From positions 1 through 59,072 of the forward strand of contig CATLIX010000014.1 in NCBI GenBank assembly GCA_949959185.1: a DNA stretch of 59,072 nucleotides. Reading direction: 5' to 3'. A program made the position numbers and the translations under genes. The notes below the pieces were generated by a model. That model was not told where the DNA came from, ran no database searches, and saw only the letters and a list, made by a program, of their open reading frames with translations. Source of the stretch: an uncultured Eubacterium sp. (GTDB lineage: Bacteria > Bacillota > Clostridia > Lachnospirales > Lachnospiraceae). Shown in pieces: positions 44,207-52,046 of this stretch (positions are counted from its first letter, which is position 1; each line of letters starts with the position of its first letter).

Positions 44207-45352
44207 TCAGTTTTTCTTGTCCGGCATATGATACATCCTGTGGAACTCCGTTTTGATACCTTCAAGCCTTATCTGATCCTGCTGCCGCTGCTTTCTGGCA
44301 TTTTCCTGAATCTGTCTGGTCTCGTCAATACCGTTCACAATGGTCTTCCAGGTTGTTTCCAGTGTTTCAATTTTGATGGAGCTTCCGGAAGCAAGCTGTG
44401 CTGTCATTTTAGACTGCTCCACCGTATTTCTGGCGTTTTTCACCAGCATTTCATTGGTCTTTTCATCCAGCGCGGACATGGCGTCTGCCTGAATTCTCTG
44501 TCTCTTCAGCATAATTGCCTGTGCCAGCGCCTGTTTAAACACCGGAAGGGTAATAATAAATGCTGAATTAATTTTTCTTACCAGGTTCATATTGCTGAAT
44601 TCCATGGTTCTTATCATGGGAATGGACTGCATGGCCACGCTTTCCGCAGTCCGCAGGTCCTGGGTTCTCTGCTCTAACATCATCAGCGCCTGCTGCAGAC
44701 TCTGGAGCTCAAACTGAATGGAATTGTCTCCGGTGGCCTCAAAATCTGCCTGCCGGCTGGCAATGTATTCCTCCAGCTCCCGGCAGCCCTGCTCGCCCGC
44801 CAGAATATATTTTACCAGATCATGATAATAATTTACATTGGCCTCAAACATCTGCTCCAGTTTCCGATTGGACTGTTTAATTTCCGATTCATACTGTTTT
44901 AACTGCACATAGATTTTATCTACTTCATCTCCCATAGTATGATACTTGGCCAGAATTTTATCCAGCTGCTTTCTCAGATTTCCAAACATTTTGCCGAACA
45001 GCCCCGGATTCTCCTTCAGCTCTTCAATATCGAATTTGTCCATCACTTTTGCCAGGGTATTCAGCATTTCGCTGGAATCATCAAGCTGCGACATGTTCAT
45101 GCTGTTTAACACCACATCGGAAGCCTTGGAAATTTCCTCTGCCGCTTCCGCACCGAAGGAAACAATGGTCTCCAGATTATGCACCTCAATGGTGCTGACC
45201 AGGGCGTCCACCTCCACAGAATTGGTCAGGGTATCATTCATCTGCTGACGGTCCGCCGCAATGTCGTACTGCTCCACCACTTCAATTTCATTTCTGGTGC
45301 CCGGTACGGTTACAGGCTGCTGCACTGCAGGTTTACTAAAATCAAGTCCCAT
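44207..45352 (-). CDS. TelA/KlaA-like toxic anion resistance protein
   Basis: A 381-residue mostly helical protein of the TelA family (PF05816), linked to tellurite and cell-envelope stress resistance. The core KMFGNLRKQLDKILAKYHTMG, the NLVRKINSAFIITLPVFKQALAQAI segment and the QRIQADAMSALDEKTNEML stretch are typical. It has no membrane segment. The ATG at 45352 follows GAGGTAG; the TTG at 45358 is too close to that site. It starts two bases after the YceG-like stop. Confidence 0.93.
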   Translation of the reverse strand: MGLDFSKPAVQQPVTVPGTRNEIEVVEQYDIAADRQQMNDTLTNSVEVDALVSTIEVHNLETIVSFGAEAAEEISKASDVVLNSMNMSQLDDSSEMLNTLAKVMDKFDIEELKENPGLFGKMFGNLRKQLDKILAKYHTMGDEVDKIYVQLKQYESEIKQSNRKLEQMFEANVNYYHDLVKYILAGEQGCRELEEYIASRQADFEATGDNSIQFELQSLQQALMMLEQRTQDLRTAESVAMQSIPMIRTMEFSNMNLVRKINSAFIITLPVFKQALAQAIMLKRQRIQADAMSALDEKTNEMLVKNARNTVEQSKMTAQLASGSSIKIETLETTWKTIVNGIDETRQIQENARKQRQQDQIRLEGIKTEFHRMYHMPDKKN

Positions 45353-45354
45353 AT

Positions 45355-47691
45355 TCAACTACCTCTCTTAAATATTCTGTCGCGCCAGGACTGACGCGGG
45401 TTAGATGGAAGCCTTCCAAAATCCGGTATCTGCAAATCGTACATATACTCGCCTGTCTGGTGTTCTTCCATGAGTTTCCTGTTAAAATACTTCTCGATAC
45501 ACTGATAGCCTGTGGGAATAAAAAATATCACATCGAATCCCGTCAGGTTCAGAAAGGATACCAGAATGGAATCCTCCAGGGAAATCATTTCCTCCGTTGT
45601 ATTGATATATATAAATTTCGGATTTTTCCGGGTAAAATCAAATTTCTGTATCAGCCGGAGTATCTCTTTGTTCAGATTGAGAATGGTGGAAATAATAGTG
45701 TACTCCATTCCGTTCTCAAAGGTTCCTTTTATAATTCTCTGCTCAATCAGAAGCTGCAGCTTGTCCAGCATGTGTTCCTGAATCTCTTCCCGCAGAAACC
45801 CGTAAGGATAATGGGGATGATTTTTGATTTTCTCTCTCCGGAGTTTCCCGTTCTTAAAGAACTCCGTCACATAAGGTTTCATGGGATTCAGATCTGTGGG
45901 GCTGATATAAGGCGCTTTCTTCACCACAAAGGCGTTGTCTGTGGCCAGCCTGCGGATGCTGCTCCAGTATGCGGAAGTTCCGTTTTTCACTCCGGATACT
46001 TTTGCATAAATGACCGGGAGGCTGACCACCCCTTCTGTGACGCCGAAATTAGGCCTGTATTTCAGTTCCTGGTCCCACAGCAGCTCAATTTCCTCATACA
46101 TGGTCTGCAGCGTCACCGCATTTGCCTTGCCATACTGCTGATTCCGGTAAAGTCCTGAATCCTGATACATGACGGTATCCAGTTCCCGCTCCGCATGATA
46201 GGCGGCAGTTCCCATCTGAACCTGAGAACTGTCCTGAGGAAACCGTTCCACTTTGAGGGATTCCGTATAGTGCACCTCACAGAGCCAGGAATCCTCCAGG
46301 CAGCATGTTGTGCTTAAATCAGGTTGTAAAATTAATACATCCAGGGGAAGTTCTGCCAGAAACCTCAGAAACATGGCTTCCTGTTCCGTTTTGCAGCCGC
46401 CCAGATAAATCACACAGCCAACCTCCGGCATGTGCCAGCGGGAAAATAACTGAGACTGGTATCTCTGAAGCCAGCACAGAAGATAAACCGCCTGCCCGGT
46501 CAGTTTATTCAGATTCCGGCCCGCCTGCCCGGTCTGACTGTTCCGGTTCTTCTCCTCCTGTCCGGTCTGATTCCCGGCCCCGTTCATCTGACGGGAGTTT
46601 CCCAGCATCACATTAAGAAATGCCCGGTGCATCAGCTTCTGAAGTTCCGGCTCTTTGCCGTATTTTATATTATGCAAAGACAAATCCAGCAGCATCTGCT
46701 CCTCATCTCTGTAAGTGTTTCTGCGTATCCCGCTGATTTCCTCCGGGGTGGGGGCGGGAATCCCATGTTCCAGAATCAGAAGGTTTCTGCCTCTGTTCTT
46801 TGCTTCCTGTCCGAACTGATACCACTCATTCAGATACGTCAGTTTGTCCTCAACTCCGGTAATCCGGCAGAAACAGTTGTAAAACAGCCCGGAATCCTTC
46901 CCCCGGCTCCCGGTATCCTTTCGGATATTCTCCGGTATCTCTCCTTCCATCCAGGCATTGGTACAGGGCAGAACCTGCGGAGGCGGCCCGTAAAGCCTCT
47001 GCATGTTCCTTTCCTGTTCCATCTGCCGGCGAAGATAACGAAGGGAAAAATCCTCCGGAAAGGGCCCCAGGTTCTGTGCCTGCCAGGCACGGGAGAATCT
47101 GGAAGCCGGATCCAGTTTCAGATAGTTCTCATCGCCCCGGTACTGCAGGAGCACAATATCGCAGCCTGCATGGGACAGTATATTCAGCAGTTTTAACTCG
47201 TAATTGCTGACTTCTCCCTCATAGAGTATTTTGGGAAGGCTGTTTTCTCCCAGACTGTTGACAATGCGTTCAAACTTATAGTAAAGCCAGCACATGAATT
47301 TGATATATGCATTTTTCAGCATATTTTCATTCTTGCCTTCCCTGCGCATGTCCTCCAGGGTATCATAGATGGACAGAGCCACCTGATTCCTCTGATAATC
47401 TCTCATCCTGGGAAGCCACTTCTTCAGGCTTGCGGAAATAAACCCCGTGCTCATCTGAAATTCCATTCCCATGATTTCCTCATAGTAATCCAGATTCCGC
47501 TCATCCGGATTCGGAATTCTCCCCTCAATTACCACACCTGCAATTCTTGCCGCCTCGTAGTATTTCTGAATAAACGCCTGTATCTCACTGCTGTATCCGC
47601 TGATACGGCAGAAAAATACTGCCTGTGCTCCCCGGCTGTCCAGATTCAGAAAATAATCCTGTAAATCCTGAAGTTCTTTTTGTTCAAACAT
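45355..47691 (-). CDS. YceG-like (YceG_bac) component of Ter island
   Basis: A 778-residue protein of the family named after Bacillus YceG (PF14266), which occurs almost only with TerD and TelA genes. It appears to have a duplicated layout, with two similar halves containing YLLCWLQRYQ/FNLTG-like and VIYLGGCKTEQEAMFL segments. Domains near residues 470-760 include LQPDLSTTCCLED and FKNGKLRREKIK. An internal low-complexity stretch (residues about 370-400, with TGQEEKN-, TGQAGRN- and TGQAVYL-like segments) separates them. No catalytic role is established. There is no strong ribosome-binding site, so the start is less certain than the gene. Confidence 0.85.
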   Translation of the reverse strand: MFEQKELQDLQDYFLNLDSRGAQAVFFCRISGYSSEIQAFIQKYYEAARIAGVVIEGRIPNPDERNLDYYEEIMGMEFQMSTGFISASLKKWLPRMRDYQRNQVALSIYDTLEDMRREGKNENMLKNAYIKFMCWLYYKFERIVNSLGENSLPKILYEGEVSNYELKLLNILSHAGCDIVLLQYRGDENYLKLDPASRFSRAWQAQNLGPFPEDFSLRYLRRQMEQERNMQRLYGPPPQVLPCTNAWMEGEIPENIRKDTGSRGKDSGLFYNCFCRITGVEDKLTYLNEWYQFGQEAKNRGRNLLILEHGIPAPTPEEISGIRRNTYRDEEQMLLDLSLHNIKYGKEPELQKLMHRAFLNVMLGNSRQMNGAGNQTGQEEKNRNSQTGQAGRNLNKLTGQAVYLLCWLQRYQSQLFSRWHMPEVGCVIYLGGCKTEQEAMFLRFLAELPLDVLILQPDLSTTCCLEDSWLCEVHYTESLKVERFPQDSSQVQMGTAAYHAERELDTVMYQDSGLYRNQQYGKANAVTLQTMYEEIELLWDQELKYRPNFGVTEGVVSLPVIYAKVSGVKNGTSAYWSSIRRLATDNAFVVKKAPYISPTDLNPMKPYVTEFFKNGKLRREKIKNHPHYPYGFLREEIQEHMLDKLQLLIEQRIIKGTFENGMEYTIISTILNLNKEILRLIQKFDFTRKNPKFIYINTTEEMISLEDSILVSFLNLTGFDVIFFIPTGYQCIEKYFNRKLMEEHQTGEYMYDLQIPDFGRLPSNPRQSWRDRIFKRGS

Positions 47692-47719
47692 ATATTTTCA
47701 CAATCGCTTTCCGCTTCTC

Positions 47720-48325
47720 TTATCTGCTCTGCCTTTTACTGTAATTTGTCATTTTATTTTTATTCATCACATATCCCAGGGACGCTCCCACAATACCACC
47801 CAGAATATGGGTCAGATTTGACACATTATCCTGTATAAAAATTCCCTGATATACCTGCTGACCGATATAGATAACCGCCACCAGCAGAAAGGTAATGGGA
47901 ATGGCTCCGTCTTCCACACAGGTGATGGAGGACAGCAGAATCAGGGCAAACACCACGCCGCTGGCTCCCAGAAGCCCCACGCGGGGAAAGAAGATGAAAT
48001 GTACCAGTCCGGTAGTCAGGGCAGTAGCCAGCATCACAAACAGCAGATTGGCCGAACCGTATTTTTCTTCCAGCAGCGGCCCTACCACCAGAATCAGCGT
48101 GATATTCCCAAAGAAATGCTCCCATCCTGCATGGCCCAGCACATGTCCGAAGAAACGCAGGTACGTCAGGGGACTCAGCAGAGAGGAGCGGTACACGCTG
48201 AATAACATGCGGTTGGTAATTCCCCCGGTCACATCATTCAGGAGCATGGCCAGAAAACAGATGATGGTAAAGCTCAGAATCACCGGGGAATTAAAAGACA
48301 GTCTCAGTTTTTTATGTTCTGACAT
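47720..48325 (-). CDS. rhomboid family intramembrane serine protease
   Basis: A 201-residue protein with six hydrophobic segments. The catalytic serine is in LLGASGVVFAL and the partner histidine in NLTHILGGIVGASLGYV; the upstream HAGWEHFFGN loop is also conserved. It cleaves substrates within the membrane. AAAAGGAG precedes the ATG. It is the first gene of the TerD/TelA/YceG operon, an unusual but reported companion. Its substrate here is unknown. Confidence 0.9.
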   Translation of the reverse strand: MSEHKKLRLSFNSPVILSFTIICFLAMLLNDVTGGITNRMLFSVYRSSLLSPLTYLRFFGHVLGHAGWEHFFGNITLILVVGPLLEEKYGSANLLFVMLATALTTGLVHFIFFPRVGLLGASGVVFALILLSSITCVEDGAIPITFLLVAVIYIGQQVYQGIFIQDNVSNLTHILGGIVGASLGYVMNKNKMTNYSKRQSR

Positions 48326-48351
48326 GGATTTGTCTCCTTTTCAGATTACAA

Positions 48352-48380
48352 TTGAAGTATAAGTACTTTTATGCTATGAT
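48352..48380 (+). promoter_or_regulatory. promoter of the small toxin-like gene
   Basis: TTGAAG (48352-48357) and TATGAT (48375-48380) with 17 bases between them. The leader to the start codon is about 105 bases and contains small hairpins (CCCTC/GAGGG near 48416-48436). Confidence 0.7.
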
Positions 48381-48492
48381 ACATGCACGGAAAGTCAGAA
48401 AGCGTCCGGCGGCTTACCCTCTTCCAAAATGGAGGGATACCCCTTCCAGATCCCATCCTGTTATCGGGATAAGAAGAAAGGAGGGTGAACTT

Positions 48493-48582
48493 ATGATTAC
48501 ATACACGGAGCTCATTCAGTTCGGTATTTTCATTGTTGCCCTTGTGGGACTGTGCCACACAGTCCCACAAGGGAAAAAATAG
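48493..48582 (+). CDS. holin-like small hydrophobic toxin candidate, 29 aa
   Basis: A 29-residue peptide, MITYTELIQFGIFIVALVGL followed by CHTVPQGKK. It has one membrane helix and a short basic tail, which matches the putative holin-like/type I toxins of Firmicutes. A very strong AAAGGAGGG site precedes the ATG. A 16-bp perfect inverted repeat (48539-48573) lies inside the last 12 codons. An opposing promoter and terminator lie just downstream, the layout of a type I toxin-antitoxin pair. Membrane depolarisation on overexpression is the expected activity but is inferred from type. Confidence 0.7.
   Translation: MITYTELIQFGIFIVALVGLCHTVPQGKK
48539..48573. repeat. 16-bp perfect hairpin inside the toxin reading frame
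   Basis: CCCTTGTGGGACTGTG (48539-48554) pairs exactly with 48558-48573 across a 3-base loop. It encodes most of the peptide's C-terminal tail and would form a very stable mRNA structure. Confidence 0.92.
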
Positions 48583-48675
48583 CCGCCACTACTGGGAATA
48601 GTGACGGCTAACCTTATAAAAGGTTTCATGCTGTTCTAGCTGTTCAGGACAGGCCGCTGTTCTGGCTTTCCTTCT
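48574..48675 (-). ncRNA. candidate antisense RNA antitoxin
   Basis: The minus strand has TTGAAA (48705-48710), 17 bases, then TATATT (48682-48687), predicting transcription from about 48675 toward the toxin gene. A hairpin (48581-48591 with 48599-48609, one mismatch) followed by T6 on that strand gives a terminator at about 48574. The resulting RNA of about 100 bases overlaps the 3' end of the toxin transcript. Confidence 0.55.
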
Positions 48676-48681
48676 CTTCCC

Positions 48682-48710
48682 AATATAGCATATTATCTGT
48701 ATCATTTCAA
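48682..48710 (-). promoter_or_regulatory. promoter of the antisense RNA
   Basis: TTGAAA and TATATT with a 17-base spacer on the minus strand, opposing the toxin gene. Confidence 0.6.
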
Positions 48711-48770
48711 GCCTGCTTTTTATTATATATTTTTTCTACCGTTTTTTCAATGAATTTCGCAAATATTACA

Positions 48771-48853
48771 TAACAGTTCAGCCATAGCCTGTATTATGAG
48801 CGAATCATGCTCGCATGAATGAGCTCAGAATGTAGGTTATGGCTGAACTGTTA
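48771..48853. repeat. 83-bp palindromic intergenic element, intact copy
   Basis: Outer arms 48771-48790 and 48834-48853 match at 19 of 20 positions (TAACAGTTCAGCCATA and complement). Inner arms around GCGAATCATGC and GCATGAATGAGC also pair. It lies five bases beyond the stop of the trypsin-like gene. A second, interrupted copy is at 13370-13538. Confidence 0.88.
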
Positions 48854-48858
48854 CAATA

Positions 48859-50304
48859 TTACAGAAACCCCTGCACAAAATTCCGTATGTATTCATATCC
48901 CACCGCCAGATTGATATTCTGACCGTCATCAAATCCTGCCGTACTGATTCCGATTACCTCACCGTACATGTTAAGCACCGCTCCCCCGGAACTCCCGTGA
49001 GAAATGGGCGCTGTAAACTGAATCATATCCACCCCGTCGATTACCCGGAATCCGGAAATAATCCCGTCTGACACGGAATTAAACAGTCCCAAGGGGCTTC
49101 CAATGGCCACCACCTTCTGGCCTCTGGCCAGTTTTTTCTCTCCATTGTACAGGGGAATGGGCTCCAGCCTCCGCTGAATCCGCAGGACTGCCAGATCCAG
49201 TACGGAATGATATTTCACAAGTTCGTCTGTCCGGTATACCTGTTCGTCGTCCTCAATGCGTACGGAATAATACTTTCCCCGGCAGGCCACATGGTTATTG
49301 GTGAGAATGTACCCGTCCCGGCCAATCATAATGCCGGAACCGCCGCCTATCACATCGCCTCTGTCATTGTGTATCATAATCTGCACCACCGAAGAAGCCA
49401 GCATGGCCAGTTCTTCATAGGACAGTTCTGCGGGCTGTGTATGTTCTGTATGAACTTTTTGCAAAACGCCTGCGGGCTGCCGGGAAACTGCCTGTTCTCT
49501 CCGGGCTCCTGTCACTGTCTGTTCCTGTCCAAAGTTCAGCATTTCCCTGGTTCTTCTGTCCCGTTCGGGCACTCTGGTATTCACCGTGACACGAACCATT
49601 CTGTATGTTTCCGGTACATATTCGGGAAGGGACAGGTCTGCCCTGGGCTCTGTCCTGCACGAAACAGACAGGCCTTCTTTCTCCAGTTCCCCGTCAATAT
49701 CCTGAGAACTCTGGATGAGCAGCACATCAAAGCCCAGCAACGTCAGCAGATAGCAGAAAAGATATTCCTGCTGTCTGCAGATATTTTCAAATACAGCCTT
49801 CCTGGTATCTCCCGGTCTCCAGTTCTCCAGAGCTGCCGGCACGGTATGGTCCAGCCAGTACAGAAGTTTTACCACAAAATTTTTCTCCATGGAAATGCTC
49901 AGGCCGGATTTGTGTTTTCGCAGCAAATTCAGTGCTTCTTCACATGCATGACTCAGAACAGAAGACAGCTCCGGATGATGTTCCGTGGATTTTACGGAAA
50001 TTTTCTGCCACCCGTTCCTTTTCCACTCTTCATAACAGCCTCCATAATAATCCGCATCTTCCGGGGCTGCCAGCCCAGGCAGACTGCTCCGTCTGTAATA
50101 ATACCCGTTTCCCGCCTGCATATGTTCTGTCAGAATCCTGTCCATGGCGGCTATTTCCTGAAGTACCTGCTGATTCAGCCCCACAATCCGTAAAAAACAA
50201 ACATCTCTGCAGTTCTGGCTGCAGCTTCCTTTCGCATTCTGAAATTCCTCCACGGAGGACAGTCTTATCACGTTTCTTCTGGTTTTAAAATTCTCCGTAT
50301 GCAT
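48859..50304 (-). CDS. trypsin-like serine protease of the Ter island
   Basis: A 481-residue protein. The N-terminal 290 residues are of no family I recognise and contain several cysteines (CSQNCRDVCFL). The C-terminal 180 residues are a DegP/HtrA-like trypsin fold with catalytic histidine in ILTNNHVACRG, aspartate in HSVLDLAVLRI and serine in PISHGSSGGAVLN. There is no PDZ domain and no signal peptide, so a cytosolic protease is predicted. Trypsin-like proteins of this kind recur in ter clusters. AAAGGTGAACG precedes the ATG. Confidence 0.9.
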   Translation of the reverse strand: MHTENFKTRRNVIRLSSVEEFQNAKGSCSQNCRDVCFLRIVGLNQQVLQEIAAMDRILTEHMQAGNGYYYRRSSLPGLAAPEDADYYGGCYEEWKRNGWQKISVKSTEHHPELSSVLSHACEEALNLLRKHKSGLSISMEKNFVVKLLYWLDHTVPAALENWRPGDTRKAVFENICRQQEYLFCYLLTLLGFDVLLIQSSQDIDGELEKEGLSVSCRTEPRADLSLPEYVPETYRMVRVTVNTRVPERDRRTREMLNFGQEQTVTGARREQAVSRQPAGVLQKVHTEHTQPAELSYEELAMLASSVVQIMIHNDRGDVIGGGSGIMIGRDGYILTNNHVACRGKYYSVRIEDDEQVYRTDELVKYHSVLDLAVLRIQRRLEPIPLYNGEKKLARGQKVVAIGSPLGLFNSVSDGIISGFRVIDGVDMIQFTAPISHGSSGGAVLNMYGEVIGISTAGFDDGQNINLAVGYEYIRNFVQGFL

Positions 50305-50343
50305 TTTCGTTCACCTTTTGTAAATTCCATCAGAAATTTGCAG

Positions 50344-50826
50344 TTACATTTTTAACCCCATAAGAATATATTCCGCTTCGTTAATCGTAACAAAATGATT
50401 TTTCGTCCAGAAAGCATAACTTTGCGGATTTCCCCTGTCAACGCCCAGCCGGATTTCTTTATAGCCCAGGGATTTCAGGTATACAGTAACTTCACCGATT
50501 ATTTCCGAGCCGACGCCTTTATTCTGATATTGGGTATTCACCATAAACAGGCCGATAAAAGCAGTTTCCTTTTCCGGATAGCCGAGAATCAAATCCAAAA
50601 CTCCTGCCAGAGATTCCTTATCAAAATATCCAACATAACATTTATCATCCTCGCTCTTTCCCGGCGGTAAAGCAGCCATGTCTTCCAGTATACTTTCTCT
50701 GGTAACAAAAGGCGGGTGATACTGATAAAATATATGGTTTTTGCAGCTCATGTCATATATCATATCCACATCATTTTTATCCAGTTTGCGTACATAATAC
50801 TTTTTTGATAAAGAATTTATCTCCAC
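50344..50826 (-). CDS. GNAT family N-acetyltransferase
   Basis: A 160-residue GNAT enzyme. The core is FIGLFMVNTQYQNKGVGSEI with the acetyl-CoA loop (QNKGVGSE), followed by IRLGVDRGNPQSYAFWTKNHF. The start is a GTG at 50826 supported by GGAGGAGG upstream. The substrate is unknown. The promoter would lie within the 70-bp tandem repeats. Confidence 0.85.
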   Translation of the reverse strand: MEINSLSKKYYVRKLDKNDVDMIYDMSCKNHIFYQYHPPFVTRESILEDMAALPPGKSEDDKCYVGYFDKESLAGVLDLILGYPEKETAFIGLFMVNTQYQNKGVGSEIIGEVTVYLKSLGYKEIRLGVDRGNPQSYAFWTKNHFVTINEAEYILMGLKM

Positions 50827-50856
50827 ATCGGTTATCCTCCTCCCTGATATAGCTAA

Positions 50857-51015
50857 ATTATACCATAATCACTTCGTGATATGGTATGGCACCTTTGCCC
50901 ATTCGGGCGGTATAATATCTGTCGATATTATACCATAATCACTTCGTGATATGGTATGGCACCTTTGCCCATTCGGGCGGTATAATATCTGTCGATATTA
51001 TACCATGATTATCCT
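50857..51015. repeat. 70-bp tandem repeat, two full copies and a partial third
   Basis: Units at 50857-50926 and 50927-50996 appear identical, and a third begins at 50997. Each has an inverted repeat around ATCAC-TTC-GTGAT, extended by TACCAT/ATGGTA, a GCCC-ATTC-GGGC hairpin, and a TATAAT. It fills the divergent promoter region between the GNAT gene and the CitE-like gene. Confidence 0.93.
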
Positions 51016-51056
51016 CCGTTTCTCAATCGGTATGTGAATAAAATTGTTTTGTATGT

Positions 51057-51062
51057 TATAAT
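51057..51062 (+). promoter_or_regulatory. -10 element of the CitE-like gene
   Basis: A perfect TATAAT about 20 bases upstream of the AAGGAGGA ribosome-binding site. No good -35 is seen; the tandem repeats upstream may bind an activator. Confidence 0.5.
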
Positions 51063-51084
51063 CTTCCTGAAGGAGGAACTTCAT

Positions 51085-52044
51085 ATGAATCAATCCATAA
51101 ACCCTTATCAGGTTGGCCCGCTGCTCTATTGCCCCGCCAACAACGAAACCATTGTTCATTCACTGACCCATGAGAAATTCGGCAGACAGTTTTCCCTGGC
51201 TCTCTGCCTGGAAGACACCATACGGGACGACCGGGTGGCCGAAGCCGAGGAAACTCTGATTGCTTCCGTAAAAGTTCTGGCACAGGCCCAGTCCCGCCAG
51301 TCGTTTTTTATGCCAAAACTTTTTATCCGTGTTCGGAATTATGGACAAATCAAAAGCCTGCTGCAGCGGCTGGGAGACTTAAGAACGCTTATCACAGGAT
51401 TTAATATACCGAAATTTTCTCCGGAAAATGCAGACGCATATATCCGGGCTGTCTGCGATATCAATGAAAATACAAATCAGACTTTTTACATGATGCCCAT
51501 TCTGGAAAGCCCTGACCTCATTGATTTGCAAAACAGATACCGGATTCTGTATGAATTAAAGGACAAACTGGATTCTGTTTCTCAGTATGTGCTGAATATC
51601 CGGGTGGGAGGAAATGATTTATGCCATCGGTTCGGATTCCGCAGGCACAGCACGGAATCCATTCACAAAATCCGCCCCATTGGCAGTATTTTCTCTGATA
51701 TTGTTACGGTGTTTGGTATGGACTATGTGATTTCCGGCCCTGTCTGGGAATATTACAATGGGAAAAACTGGGAAACGGGACTCATCCAGGAACTGAATGA
51801 CGACAGGCTGTGCGGATTTATCGGTAAAACCGTCATTCATCCCCGGCAGATTCCGCTGGTAAATGAGGCTTACAAAGTACGGCTCAAAGACTACAATGAC
51901 GCGAAAGCCATTCTGGACTGGGATACGGACTCCCCTTCTCTGGTTTCCGGCAGCATTGTGAAAGAACGTATGAATGAATACAAAACCCACAGCAACTGGG
52001 CTCTGCGGACCCTTCTGCTGGCAGAAGCCTACGGCCTGAAATAA
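51085..52044 (+). CDS. CitE-like TIM-barrel C-C bond lyase of the Ter island
   Basis: A 319-residue member of the HpcH/CitE-related C-C_Bond_Lyase family (PF15617) that accompanies ter clusters. Visible barrel features are PLLYCPANNETIVHSL at the start, LCLEDTIRDDRV, FIRVRNYGQI, MMPILESPDLIDL, IRVGGNDLCHRFG and FIGKTVIHPRQIP. The glutamate/aspartate and arginine residues expected for metal and acid binding are present. AAGGAGGA sets the ATG at 51085. It is transcribed toward the two phosphoribosyltransferase genes and stops two bases from the convergent stop. A role in making a nucleoside-like metabolite has been proposed for the module. Confidence 0.9.
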   Translation: MNQSINPYQVGPLLYCPANNETIVHSLTHEKFGRQFSLALCLEDTIRDDRVAEAEETLIASVKVLAQAQSRQSFFMPKLFIRVRNYGQIKSLLQRLGDLRTLITGFNIPKFSPENADAYIRAVCDINENTNQTFYMMPILESPDLIDLQNRYRILYELKDKLDSVSQYVLNIRVGGNDLCHRFGFRRHSTESIHKIRPIGSIFSDIVTVFGMDYVISGPVWEYYNGKNWETGLIQELNDDRLCGFIGKTVIHPRQIPLVNEAYKVRLKDYNDAKAILDWDTDSPSLVSGSIVKERMNEYKTHSNWALRTLLLAEAYGLK

Positions 52045-52046
52045 CA

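Noticed and set aside
50857-51015. Tandem repeats considered as a CRISPR array
   Set aside because: The 70-bp units are contiguous and identical with no variable spacers, and no cas gene is nearby.
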